This document shows, piece after piece, positions 1-8,053 of a stretch of 64,000 bases of DNA. Position numbers and translations under genes: made by a program. Source of the stretch: an uncultured Campylobacterales bacterium (GTDB taxonomy: Bacteria; Campylobacterota; Campylobacteria; Campylobacterales; Arcobacteraceae); contig CANNFB010000001.1 in NCBI GenBank assembly GCA_947503785.1, positions 310,001-374,000 of the forward strand, written 5' to 3'. Below the pieces are notes generated by a model that had not been told where the DNA came from, made no database searches, and saw only the letters and a program-made list of their open reading frames with translations. Every line of letters starts with the position of its first letter. Within the stretch, counting starts at the first letter, position 1.

Positions 1-385
1 TTTGTTTAAACTCTAAGGAAGTATTACTACTTGGGAAAAATAATTCATATATAAATATGAATAAAGAGAATACACCAATTATTAAAATACTACCTGAGAT
101 AATAGATAAAAAATATATACCTGTTACAATTGGCTGAGTATAAGTAAAAACATTTGAGTTTACACCAAAGATGTCATTTAATTGAGAATCTGCATTAACA
201 GAAAGATATAGAATTAGAGATAAACTAAAGAAAGAAAAAAGTAATTTTGTACTTTTATATTTATAATACCATAGATTAAAGAATCTATTTTCATAATACA
301 TAAATAGAAGCCAAGAGGATAATATGAAACTAATAATATAAAGAATATTATTTATATAGTATTTAGCAAGAGCTAAAAAAAACAT
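1..385 (-). CDS. Multi-pass membrane protein, cut off by the window edge
   Basis: The first 128 codons of a hydrophobic protein run off the left edge. I see about three membrane segments (residues 2-28, 48-63 and 86-115) separated by short charged loops, and no motif I recognise. The ATG at 385 is the first start in this frame but has a poor ribosome site. A better one (AGGA) lies in front of an ATG at 423 that reads ATG ATT TAA and stops at once. One extra T there would join that ATG to this frame, so the true start may be hidden by a one-base indel, real or from sequencing. It lies downstream of guaA on the same strand. Function unknown. Confidence 0.6.
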   Translation of the reverse strand, partial: MFFLALAKYYINNILYIISFILSSWLLFMYYENRFFNLWYYKYKSTKLLFSFFSLSLILYLSVNADSQLNDIFGVNSNVFTYTQPIVTGIYFLSIISGSILIIGVFSLFIFIYELFFPSSNTSLEFKQ

Positions 386-477
386 AGAGACAAAAGAATA
401 AATAAATATTTTTGTTAAATCATTTCTTTCTATAAGATTTTCCTAATAATAAAAACTATAACAAGTTTTATGTAGAT

Positions 478-513
478 TTCGTCAAAGTCTGACGAAGGTG
501 TACTACTAGTACA
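478..513. terminator. Two adjacent inverted repeats downstream of guaA
   Basis: TTCGTCA at 478-484 pairs with TGACGAA at 490-496. TGTACT at 499-504 pairs with AGTACA at 508-513. A third small stem (CCG/CGG around 541-552) lies before the guaA stop. The block is GC-richer than its surroundings and sits just past guaA, so it may terminate that transcript. It lacks a clean T-run, and it could instead be a dispersed intergenic repeat. Confidence 0.4.
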
Positions 514-560
514 TCAAAGTCAGTCTTTAGCGAAGATGCGCCGAAATTACGGCAAAAAGA

Positions 561-2096
561 TTATTCCCACTCGATTGTTGCAGGAGGCTTAGAAGAAATA
601 TCATAAACAACTCTATTAATTCCATCAACTTCGTTGATGATTCTTCTTGAAATTGTTTCTAATATTTCATGTGGAATATATGCAAAAGTTGCTGTCATTC
701 CATCTGTTGCATTTACTATTCTTACACAAACAGTATTGTCATAAGTTCTATTATCACCCATAACTCCAACAGATTTTACGTTTAGAAGTACAGTAAATGC
801 TTGCCATGTTTTATCATAGTAACCTGTTGATCTTAATACATCTAACATAATAGTATCGGCTTTTCTTAAGATTTCTAAATCAGGAGTATTAACATCTCCC
901 ATGATTCTAATAGCAAGACCAGGACCAGGGAAAGGATGTCTTCCAATCATATCTTTTGGAAGTCCAAGCTCTAATCCTAAAAGTCTTACTTCATCTTTAA
1001 AGATTTCTCTTAATGGCTCGATTAACTCAAAAGTCATCCAATCAGGTAAACCACCAACATTATGATGTGATTTGATTGTTTTAGAAGGTCCTTTAACAGA
1101 TACTGATTCAATAACATCAGTATAAAGTGTACCTTGTGCTAAGAACTCAATTCCATCGTGTTTTTTAGCTTCTGTATCAAATACTTCAATAAATGTTTCA
1201 CCAATGATTTTTCTTTTTGTTTCAGGATCTGTAACACCTTCAAGTTTAGTAAGGAATTGTTCTGATGCATCAACAGTAATTAAAGGAACACCCCGAGCTT
1301 TAAACATAGCTTCAACTTGAGGTCTTTCATTTGCTCTTAATAATCCATTATCAACAAATACAGGTACTAATTGGTGACCAATTGCTTCTGCAAGTAAAGT
1401 AGCAACAACTGATGAATCAACACCACCTGAAACACCACATAATACTTTTTTATTTCCAACTTGTTTTTTAATTTTTGCAATTTGTTCTTTTGCAAAAGAA
1501 CCCATATTCCAAGTTGATTCACAATGACAAATATGTTTTGCAAAGTTTTTAAGAAGCTTACTTCCTTCATCTGAATGATAAACTTCTGGATGAAATTGGA
1601 ATGCATATACATTTCTATGAGTATCTGCAATAGCTGCAAACGGTGAGTTTTCACTAGTTGCGATTTTTTCAAATCCTGCTGGAATTTTTTCTACTCTATC
1701 GCCATGTGACATCCACACAATTTGACCATCTTGTGTATCTTTAAAAATAGGATTTTCTTTTTCAAAGTTTAACTTTGCTTTTCCATATTCATGATGATCA
1801 GCAGGAATTACAGAACCACCGAAGTGTTGTGAAATTAATTGCATTCCATAACAAATTCCTAAAATAGGAAGACCAAGTTCAAAAATTGTTCCATCTGGAT
1901 GATATGAATCTTCAGCATAAACAGAAGCTGGACCTCCTGAAAGAATGATTCCTTTTGGAGTTCTAGCCATAATATCTTCAATACTTTCAGAATAAGGTAC
2001 TATTTCAGAATAAACACCTGATTCTCTAAGTTTTCTAGCAATGATTTGTGTATATTGACTACCAAAATCTAATACTACTATTGGTACATGTTTCAT
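561..2096 (-). CDS. guaA: GMP synthase (glutamine-hydrolysing)
   Basis: Converts XMP to GMP with ATP and glutamine in cytosolic purine synthesis. The N-terminal class I glutamine amidotransferase domain (about residues 5-190) shows the nucleophile Cys82 in GICYGMQ and the His169/Glu171 pair in FHPEV. The ATP pyrophosphatase domain follows with its P-loop SGGVDSS at 223-229. The C-terminal dimerisation domain ends in IEWE, as is usual. The length of 511 residues is normal for the family. The upstream region (2130-2148, minus) carries two TATAAT-like -10 boxes and a GAGGAT ribosome site. It is transcribed alone or with the membrane gene that follows it at the left edge. Identification is secure. 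Confidence 0.98.
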   Translation of the reverse strand: MKHVPIVVLDFGSQYTQIIARKLRESGVYSEIVPYSESIEDIMARTPKGIILSGGPASVYAEDSYHPDGTIFELGLPILGICYGMQLISQHFGGSVIPADHHEYGKAKLNFEKENPIFKDTQDGQIVWMSHGDRVEKIPAGFEKIATSENSPFAAIADTHRNVYAFQFHPEVYHSDEGSKLLKNFAKHICHCESTWNMGSFAKEQIAKIKKQVGNKKVLCGVSGGVDSSVVATLLAEAIGHQLVPVFVDNGLLRANERPQVEAMFKARGVPLITVDASEQFLTKLEGVTDPETKRKIIGETFIEVFDTEAKKHDGIEFLAQGTLYTDVIESVSVKGPSKTIKSHHNVGGLPDWMTFELIEPLREIFKDEVRLLGLELGLPKDMIGRHPFPGPGLAIRIMGDVNTPDLEILRKADTIMLDVLRSTGYYDKTWQAFTVLLNVKSVGVMGDNRTYDNTVCVRIVNATDGMTATFAYIPHEILETISRRIINEVDGINRVVYDISSKPPATIEWE

Positions 2097-2129
2097 ATTT
2101 TAATATCCTCGTTTGATTTAAATAAATCT

Positions 2130-2148
2130 ATTATAAAGTGCGATTATA
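2130..2148 (-). promoter_or_regulatory. guaA promoter -10 boxes
   Basis: On the minus strand two TATAAT hexamers (2143-2148 and 2130-2135) lie 35-50 bases before the guaA ATG. No convincing -35 box is seen, which is common in Campylobacterota. Confidence 0.5.
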
Positions 2149-2196
2149 TCTAAAAAGTTGTAAAAATTTAGTTAAGTGAAAGAATAAGAGAGTTTG

Positions 2197-2376
2197 TTAT
2201 TTATCCTGAAGATTTGTTTTACCACATTTAGGACAAGGATTACCAGGGTTTGAATAACAAGCATAACAAAACATAGTATCACAACCTTCACAGGTATATT
2301 TACAATGCTTACAAACATAGGTTCTAAGCCTTTTCATTTCTTTTTTTTCTTTCTTCTTAAAAAGCCATTCAAACAT
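2197..2376 (-). CDS. Tiny Cys-rich zinc-ribbon protein (59 aa)
   Basis: A 59-residue reading frame with eight cysteines in four CxxC pairs: Cys22/25, Cys29/32, Cys37/40 and Cys48/51. The spacing and the final CPKCG knuckle fit a double zinc ribbon. The first 20 residues are basic (KKKEKKEMKR) after an amphipathic start MFEWLF. The ATG at 2376 follows the truncated exporter gene by 17 bases, with AAAAGGTGATAA as ribosome site, so the two may share a transcript. I do not recognise the family. Metal binding is inferred from the cysteines, and a nucleic-acid or protein-binding role would be a guess. Confidence 0.72.
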   Translation of the reverse strand: MFEWLFKKKEKKEMKRLRTYVCKHCKYTCEGCDTMFCYACYSNPGNPCPKCGKTNLQDK

Positions 2377-2393
2377 TTTATCACCTTTTTAAT

Positions 2394-2603
2394 TTATTTT
2401 AATTTGATATAAATTTTAATCCATAAACCTAATGTCGCTAAGATTGTGTGTCCCATAAGACCAATACTAACACCAAAAGCTGTAATAACACCAGCTTTTT
2501 TACCTTGTGATAAAGAACGAGATAATACTAAAACCATATCTTGTCCAGGTATTAATATAATCATAATTGATGTGAAGATAAACACTAAAGTTATTGCTTC
2601 CAT
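2394..2603 (-). pseudogene. LysE/RhtB-type exporter, N-terminal fragment
   Basis: The 69-residue product begins like an amino-acid exporter of the LysE/RhtB family: a first membrane helix, then the typical IPGQDMVLVLSRSLSQGKKAG segment around residues 18-39 and the start of helix two (GVSIGLMGHTILATLGL). Family members are about 200 residues, so two thirds are missing. The last eight residues (KIYIKLK) look like read-through into unrelated sequence. The ribosome site AAAGGACATATATG is intact. No remainder of the gene is visible downstream, where the zinc-ribbon gene starts almost at once. This points to a deletion rather than a simple frameshift. A functional miniprotein cannot be ruled out. 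Confidence 0.75.
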
Positions 2604-2651
2604 ATATGTCCTTTAAAATGATTATATCCATAATATCATTTTTTTGACAAA

Positions 2652-2685
2652 AAAAAAGCTTGCATCTTAAAGATACAAGCTTTTT
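2652..2685. terminator. Rho-independent terminator after nhaD
   Basis: AAAAAGCTTG-ATCTT pairs with AGAT-CAAGCTTTTT (one mismatch pair), flanked by A- and T-runs on the two sides, so it can act in either direction. It lies 25 bases past the nhaD stop. Confidence 0.85.
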
Positions 2686-2710
2686 AAATCGATTAGAAAA
2701 AGACGTTTAA

Positions 2711-4090
2711 TTAATGTCCTATTCCTAACATTTGATATTGAACATACCAAACTGCTATAGACACAAAGTATCCAATAACAATAATCCATGCATATTTCAT
2801 ATGTGCACCAAATGTATAAATACCATGTAATTTACCCATAACACCAACACCAGCTGCAGATCCAAATGAAATCATAGATCCACCAACACCAGCTGTAAGT
2901 GTAACTAGCATCCATTGATCAAGTCCCATAGTTGGATTTGCTTTTAAAACTGCTGACATAACAGGAACGTTATCAACTATTGCAGATAAGAACCCAACAC
3001 CGATATTTGACCAAGTTGGTCCTAATACATCTGGATTATAAACTACTGCTGCTAATCCTAACCAACCAATAAAGTATAATGCTCCAACAGCTGCTAAAAT
3101 ACCGAAGAAGAACATTAAAGTGTTATTTTCAATCTTAGCCATTGAATGGAAAATATTGAAGTGATCTACACCATATTTTCTTTTTAATCCATAAGAATAA
3201 ATTTTTAATAAAGAAAGACCGAACATCATACCCCACATTGCTGGAAGATGTAACACTTGGTGAGACATAACTGCACAGAAAATTGTAAATACTCCTAAGA
3301 ACATAACAACTTTTGCACCTTCTGCCATTACAGGTTTAACTTCTTTTGAAGCATCAAACGCTGGAACTTCATCTGGAACAAATCTAGATAAAATAAACGC
3401 AGTTACTAAATATCCAAGAATTGAAGCTGGAAATAAGAATAAGAAGTCTGTAAAAGCCCCTTTTCCTGCCGTCCAAGCCATAAGTGTTGTAATATCACCA
3501 AATGGAGACCATGCACCACCTGCATTTGCAGAAACAACAATATTAATAGCACCTGGTACTAAGAAATCTTTTCTTGTTTTTTCAATTGTAATTAATACAG
3601 TTGATAAAATAAGTGCAGTTGTTAAGTTATCCGCAATTGGAGAGATGAAGAATGCTAAAATACCAGTTACCCAGAATAACTTTCTATAAGTATATCCTCT
3701 AGAAATTAGTTTATATTTTAAAGCATCGAAAACACTCATATGAATTAATGATTCTATATATGTCATAGCAACAAATAAGAAGAAGAAAATCTCAGCAATT
3801 TCTAAGATAAGATGCTGTGCTTGAGTGTGAACTAATCCCATATCTAAGCCGTTTAAAGAGTAATAAACTGCAACTAACATAAACATAAATGTACCTATAA
3901 ATAAAGCTGGTTTTGCCTTATCTATCTCATATTTTTCTTCTGCCGCTACAAAGTAGTACCCTATTACAAAAATAAATAAACATGCGAAACCAACCCATGT
4001 CATTGTAATATCAGGTATTGCTCCTGTGCTTGCTGAACTAGCGAATAACGAAACTGTCGATGCCAGTAATGTCATTAATAATTTTACCAT
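2711..4090 (-). CDS. nhaD: NhaD-type Na+/H+ antiporter
   Basis: A 459-residue inner-membrane protein of the ion transporter superfamily, expected to expel Na+ in exchange for protons. A signal-like helix (about 1-25) precedes about 11 further membrane segments. Diagnostic stretches are the DNLTTALILST helix near residue 154, the NAGGAWSPFGDITT re-entrant segment near 188-201 and the SAIVDNVPVMSAVL segment near 372. Asp and Asn in these are the conserved polar membrane residues of NhaD. The start is supported by AAGGAGAATTA before the ATG. A clear sigma-70 promoter and an 80-base structured leader lie upstream, and a strong terminator follows. Confidence is high for the family. Confidence 0.93.
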   Translation of the reverse strand: MVKLLMTLLASTVSLFASSASTGAIPDITMTWVGFACLFIFVIGYYFVAAEEKYEIDKAKPALFIGTFMFMLVAVYYSLNGLDMGLVHTQAQHLILEIAEIFFFLFVAMTYIESLIHMSVFDALKYKLISRGYTYRKLFWVTGILAFFISPIADNLTTALILSTVLITIEKTRKDFLVPGAINIVVSANAGGAWSPFGDITTLMAWTAGKGAFTDFLFLFPASILGYLVTAFILSRFVPDEVPAFDASKEVKPVMAEGAKVVMFLGVFTIFCAVMSHQVLHLPAMWGMMFGLSLLKIYSYGLKRKYGVDHFNIFHSMAKIENNTLMFFFGILAAVGALYFIGWLGLAAVVYNPDVLGPTWSNIGVGFLSAIVDNVPVMSAVLKANPTMGLDQWMLVTLTAGVGGSMISFGSAAGVGVMGKLHGIYTFGAHMKYAWIIVIGYFVSIAVWYVQYQMLGIGH

Positions 4091-4172
4091 TAATTCTCCT
4101 TGATATAATGCGCTTCAAGCGAAGTAGTACGCTTGAGAGCTATTTCTTATTTAGATTTTGCCGTAAATAGCC
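4091..4172 (-). promoter_or_regulatory. Structured 5' leader of nhaD
   Basis: The predicted transcript leader (about 80 bases) holds two hairpins on the minus strand: GCTATTT/AAATAGC with a large loop, then CAAGCG/CGCTTG with an eight-base loop, followed by the ribosome site. This may be regulatory RNA or simply an inserted intergenic repeat. It shares TTACGGCAAAA with the block past guaA. Confidence 0.4.
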
Positions 4173-4178
4173 TTAAAA

Positions 4179-4206
4179 ATAATACAAATTGTAAATTTTT
4201 TGTCAA
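4179..4206 (-). promoter_or_regulatory. nhaD sigma-70 promoter
   Basis: On the minus strand TTGACA (4206-4201) is separated by 16 bases from TATTAT (4184-4179). This is the best full -35/-10 pair in the window. Confidence 0.7.
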
Positions 4207-4228
4207 GAAAATGTCAACTTGTTAAACT

Positions 4229-5689
4229 CTAAGAATTTGGCCTTGATTTTATAAAGTGTGCGCCCATAGATTCTTTTCTATTAATTGCACTTTGTATAAT
4301 ATCTTTTGCTGTAAGTAATCTTAAAAATAATAATCTTCCAACATCTTTTTTCAAATATTCATTAATTTGAGATAAAGACTCTTCTAGTTCTTTAGGATCT
4401 CTTACAATTGAAGCTGCTTTCCACATAATCTTTCGTAAGTTGTTTTTAATTTTTTTATCAATTTCTTGATTTCTTGTATAAGATTTTATTGTTTTAGTAT
4501 AATTTTCACATGATATTTTAAAATTTTCTTTCAATGAAGTTTCAACTGCAATTTGAGAGAAAACAAGCCCTTCTAATAATGAATTAGAAGCTAATCTGTT
4601 AGCTCCATGAACACCAGAACAAGCTACTTCACCAACAGCATAAAGGTTTTTTACACCTTTTACTTTTGCATCAAGAGTTGTTTCAATTCCACCCATTGCA
4701 TAATGAAAGGCAGGAGAAATAGGAACTCTTTGAAAAGGTAAATCATAACCTAAATCTTTTAAATTTGAATAGATATTAGGAAATCTTTTTTTGAAGTATT
4801 TTTTTGTAAACATATCTAAAGATAAGAAAACTCCTAAACCAGTTTTTTTATGATAATCAAAAATAGAACGACTAACTATATCTCTTGGAGCTAGTTCTCC
4901 ATCTTCATGATAATCTTTTAAAAATCTATAACCATTTTCATCTACAATATGAGCACCCTCACCTCTTAATGCTTCAGAAAGTAAAGGTTTTCTAGCAAAA
5001 TGAGTTCCTTTTACAACTGTTGGATGAAATTGCATCATTTCCATATCTTTTAAACTTAAGCCTTTATGTGAAATAAGCCCTTGCATCTCTCCTGCTATTG
5101 CTGTTGAGTTAGTGTGATATCTATAAAGTGAGCCAATTCCACCACTTGCTATAATAGTATTATGAGAATAAACAACTTTTTGTTCTGTCTCAGAAGTAAA
5201 AAACTGAACTCCATAACAAACACCATCTTCAATTAGTAAATCATTTACAACAGCATTTGTTATCATTTCGTGCTGACATTGTTCAAGTAAAAAAACATGC
5301 ATCATTCTTCCTGTAGCATCTCCATCTGCATGAAGAATTCTACTTCTACTATGTGCAGCTTCTTTTGTATATGCAAGCTCACCTTTATCATTTAAATCAA
5401 ATTTTAAACCTGCTTCAATTATATTTGACACAGCTTTTAAAGATTTTTTACTTAAAAGTTCTACTGCTTCTTTATCGTTGTAGTTTACTCCAGCTGTCAT
5501 TGTATCTTTAATATGAACAGGGATATCTACATCATCAACAGCAGTTGCTATTCCACCTTGAGCCCAAAAAGTATTACAATCCCAAGGAGATTTTTTACAT
5601 AATACTAAAACTTTTTTATCTGCAGGAATAAGTCTTGCAGCATTTAAACCTGCAATTCCTGTTCCTATAATTACATAATCATATATCAT
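4229..5689 (-). CDS. nadB: L-aspartate oxidase
   Basis: Oxidises L-aspartate to iminoaspartate, the first step of de novo NAD synthesis. The 486-residue flavoprotein begins with the FAD dinucleotide fold (IGTGIAGLNAARL, residues 8-20). It carries the succinate-dehydrogenase-like segments HSRSRILHADGDATG near 114, MMQFHPT near 219 and GEGAHIVDENGYRFL near 245. Near the end come HYAMGGI and GEVACSGVHGANRLASNSL, which bind substrate and FAD. The start ATG overlaps the stop of a small lipoprotein gene (TAATG), so the two are translationally coupled. nadA and nadC are not in the window. Secure assignment. Confidence 0.95.
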   Translation of the reverse strand: MIYDYVIIGTGIAGLNAARLIPADKKVLVLCKKSPWDCNTFWAQGGIATAVDDVDIPVHIKDTMTAGVNYNDKEAVELLSKKSLKAVSNIIEAGLKFDLNDKGELAYTKEAAHSRSRILHADGDATGRMMHVFLLEQCQHEMITNAVVNDLLIEDGVCYGVQFFTSETEQKVVYSHNTIIASGGIGSLYRYHTNSTAIAGEMQGLISHKGLSLKDMEMMQFHPTVVKGTHFARKPLLSEALRGEGAHIVDENGYRFLKDYHEDGELAPRDIVSRSIFDYHKKTGLGVFLSLDMFTKKYFKKRFPNIYSNLKDLGYDLPFQRVPISPAFHYAMGGIETTLDAKVKGVKNLYAVGEVACSGVHGANRLASNSLLEGLVFSQIAVETSLKENFKISCENYTKTIKSYTRNQEIDKKIKNNLRKIMWKAASIVRDPKELEESLSQINEYLKKDVGRLLFLRLLTAKDIIQSAINRKESMGAHFIKSRPNS

Positions 5690-5835
5690 TATTTTGAAAC
5701 TTCTTTATTACTTTTTATTTTTGTAGTTTTATCCGACACATAAACAGGGTCGCCTTTGTAACCACAAGCACTAAAAGATAATACAAAACCTGCTATAATT
5801 AACATATGAAAAAATTGAATGAAATACTTAGTCAT
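5689..5835 (-). CDS. Tiny LptM-like lipoprotein (48 aa)
   Basis: A 48-residue product with a lipoprotein signal: MTK, a hydrophobic core and FSAC at 21-24. The mature protein starts Cys-Gly-Tyr-Lys-Gly-Asp, which resembles the CGxKG start of the small outer-membrane lipoprotein LptM (YifL), an assembly partner of the LPS translocon LptD. I choose the ATG at 5835 because it gives a positively charged n-region and an AGGAT site, although another ATG exists at 5805. Its stop overlaps the nadB start (TAATG). Its 5' end overlaps the divergent gene at 5806 by 30 bases. The family link is by motif only. Confidence 0.68.
   Translation of the reverse strand: MTKYFIQFFHMLIIAGFVLSFSACGYKGDPVYVSDKTTKIKSNKEVSK
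5791..5799 (+). promoter_or_regulatory. Extended -10 box placed for a leaderless transcript
   Basis: TGCTATAAT ends at 5799 and the ATG of the plus-strand gene begins at 5806, about where transcription would start. No ribosome site precedes that ATG. Confidence 0.45.
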
Positions 5836-6222
5836 CTTAAAAATAATCCTGAATTCAGAAAGATTAACACATCATCTACAATAGAAAAGTTTATAGATGT
5901 ACTTCCTTTAAAATTAAAAAAAGGAGTTAAGTTTGGCTATATAAAAGGTCAAACTTTATATTTTGTGCTAACCCATCCTGTTTATAAAATGGAGTTTGAG
6001 TATAACAAAGCAGATATAAAATCATTATTAAAAAATGCAAATTTTGACAATGTAAATGAAATAGCATTTTTTGTAACAAATAAAATTGAGAGAAAAACTA
6101 AAGAAATTATAAAAGAACCTTTGTTTAAAGAGCGTTCAAACGGTGTTTTTATAAATAAAGCCAAAGATGAGATTCTTTATAAAAAATTCGAATCAATTAG
6201 AAATATTATAATAAAGACTTAA
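5806..6222 (+). CDS. DUF721/DciA-like protein
   Basis: A 138-residue soluble protein. Residues 3-75 have the pattern of the DUF721 family: an N-terminal helix, then a short beta unit with GYIKGQTLYFVLTHPVYKME leading into a helix with LLKNA. DciA proteins of this family help load the replicative helicase DnaB. The C-terminal 60 residues are charged and not conserved in any way I recognise. No ribosome site precedes the ATG, and a TATAAT ends six bases before it, so the mRNA may be leaderless. The 3' end overlaps the convergent metallopeptidase gene by 17 bases. The family call is moderate and the helicase-loading role is inferred from it. Confidence 0.6.
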   Translation: MKKLNEILSHLKNNPEFRKINTSSTIEKFIDVLPLKLKKGVKFGYIKGQTLYFVLTHPVYKMEFEYNKADIKSLLKNANFDNVNEIAFFVTNKIERKTKEIIKEPLFKERSNGVFINKAKDEILYKKFESIRNIIIKT

Positions 6223-6835
6223 ATAAAATTTCTCTTTTTTTATAATCAGGACAATAAACTTCTACTAAATCCCAAAACTTTTTTGAATGATTTTTGTATT
6301 TAATATGTGCCAATTCATGAATAACAACATATTCAGCTATTTCTATTGGGAACTTACATAATTGCGTATTAAAGTTTAAACCATTTTTATAGTTACATGA
6401 ACCCCAAGTTCTTTTATTTTTTCTATATTTTATTAATGTAGGATAGAGATTCATTAGTTTTGAATATTTTTCTACTAAGGGAGGAATTATTTCTTCTATT
6501 TTTATTCTATAAAATTTATCGAGATCTTGTATTTTATAATCATTTAATTTTTGTATTTTACCAAGATATAAAAATTCTTCCTCAGATAAAGTATTTAAAT
6601 CGACTTGTTTTAAGCCTTTTATCAGCCACTCTTTTTTTCTTCTTAATAAATCTTTTGCATCTTGCACTGAAAAATAGATATTTGCTTTAATTTGTATTTC
6701 TTGATTATTTATAACTCTTAAATAACAATGTTTAATACTTTTTTTATTGATTAAGTTAACGGTAACTACCAAAGAATCAAGATTATGCTGAAATTCCAAA
6801 CTTTTCCTTAAGATTATTTTGTTATAATTTACCAA
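6206..6835 (-). CDS. YgjP-like (DUF45) zinc metallopeptidase
   Basis: A 209-residue protein of the YgjP/DUF45 group related to M48 peptidases. The zinc site is in the C-terminal part: VVIHELAHIKYKNHS (HExxH at about residues 173-177 with a second His at 183), followed by FWDLV and a final basic stretch. RTWGSC at about 143-148 is also typical of the family. The N-terminal 100 residues form the beta-rich region usual for these proteins. Substrate is unknown. In other bacteria such genes sit beside restriction systems or stand alone, as here. The 3' end overlaps the convergent DUF721-like gene. Confidence 0.85.
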   Translation of the reverse strand: MVNYNKIILRKSLEFQHNLDSLVVTVNLINKKSIKHCYLRVINNQEIQIKANIYFSVQDAKDLLRRKKEWLIKGLKQVDLNTLSEEEFLYLGKIQKLNDYKIQDLDKFYRIKIEEIIPPLVEKYSKLMNLYPTLIKYRKNKRTWGSCNYKNGLNFNTQLCKFPIEIAEYVVIHELAHIKYKNHSKKFWDLVEVYCPDYKKREILFKSLL

Positions 6836-6881
6836 TTATATCATAGAAATATGATCAATATTACATACAGAGGATACATTA

Positions 6882-8051
6882 ATGAAAATTGCGAACAGAA
6901 TGGAAAAACTATCTCCCTCAGTTACTATGGCAATTACTGCTCTAGCTAGGGAGCTAAAAGCTCAAGGTAAAGATATATTAAGTTTTAGTGCAGGTGAACC
7001 TGACTTTAATACTCCAGAAGTTATTAAACAAGCAGGAATTCAAGCTATATTAGATGGACATACAAAATATACAGCCGTTGAGGGAATTACCCAAACTAAA
7101 CAAGCAATCATTAATAAATTAAAACGAGACCATAACCTAGAATATAACTTGGATCATGTTGTAATTAGTAATGGAGCGAAACATTCACTTTTTAATCTTT
7201 TTCAAGTACTAGTTGAAAAAGGTGATGAAGTAATTATTCCTGCACCTTATTGGGTTACATATCCTGAACAAGTAAAGTTTTCAGATGGTATTCCTGTAAT
7301 TATTGAAACAGATGATTCAAATGACTTTAAGATCACAGCAGAGCAATTAAAAAATGCGATTACTGACAAAACAAAAATTCTTTTATTAAATACACCTTCA
7401 AATCCATCAGGTGCTGTTTATACAAAAGAAGAATTAGAAGAATTAGGAAAAGTTCTTGAAGGTACAGAGATAATAGTACTTTCTGATGAAATGTATGAAA
7501 AAATAATGTATGATGATAAAAAGTTCACAGCAGCAGCTGAAGTATCTCATGACATGTATAAGAGAACAGTTACTATCAATGGTTTAAGTAAATCAGTTGC
7601 GATGACTGGGTGGAGATTTGGATATTTAGCAACTCCTAATACAGACCTTGTAAAAAGTATGATTAAACTACAAGGTCAAGTAACTTCAAATGTAAACTCA
7701 ATAACACAATATGCTGCAATTCCTGCACTTGAAGGAAAAGCAGATGAAACAATGGAAATCATGAGAAAAGAGTTTGAAAAAAGAAGAAATGTTGCTGTTA
7801 AATCTTTCAACGAGATCAAAGGTTTAAGTACATTTAATCCAGATGGAGCATTTTACTTATTTATTAATATTCAAGATGTTACATCTGATTCTATGAAATT
7901 TTGTGCAGATTTACTAGAAGAGAAAGGTGTAGCTTTAGTGCCAGGACTTGCTTTTGGAACTGAAGGTTATGTTCGTTTTTCTTTTGCTACAGATTTAGAA
8001 ACAATTGAAGAGGGAATTAGAAGAATCAAAGATTTTGTAGAGAATAAATAA
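6882..8051 (+). CDS. aspC: Aspartate aminotransferase, PLP-dependent
   Basis: A 389-residue class I/II aminotransferase of the Ib type, transferring the amino group between aspartate and 2-oxoglutarate. The PLP lysine is Lys237 in GLSKSVAMTGWRFGYL. Asn174 in NTPSNPSG, Asp202 and Tyr205 (SDEMY) bind the cofactor, and Arg residues near the end (VRFSF) bind the substrate carboxylate. AGEPDFNTP near 37-45 is typical. The ATG is preceded by GAGGATACATTA. It heads a run with the cation transporter (2-base gap) and the rhodanese gene (12-base gap). A broader specificity, including prephenate, cannot be excluded for type Ib enzymes. Confidence 0.93.
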   Translation: MKIANRMEKLSPSVTMAITALARELKAQGKDILSFSAGEPDFNTPEVIKQAGIQAILDGHTKYTAVEGITQTKQAIINKLKRDHNLEYNLDHVVISNGAKHSLFNLFQVLVEKGDEVIIPAPYWVTYPEQVKFSDGIPVIIETDDSNDFKITAEQLKNAITDKTKILLLNTPSNPSGAVYTKEELEELGKVLEGTEIIVLSDEMYEKIMYDDKKFTAAAEVSHDMYKRTVTINGLSKSVAMTGWRFGYLATPNTDLVKSMIKLQGQVTSNVNSITQYAAIPALEGKADETMEIMRKEFEKRRNVAVKSFNEIKGLSTFNPDGAFYLFINIQDVTSDSMKFCADLLEEKGVALVPGLAFGTEGYVRFSFATDLETIEEGIRRIKDFVENK

Positions 8052-8053
8052 CT

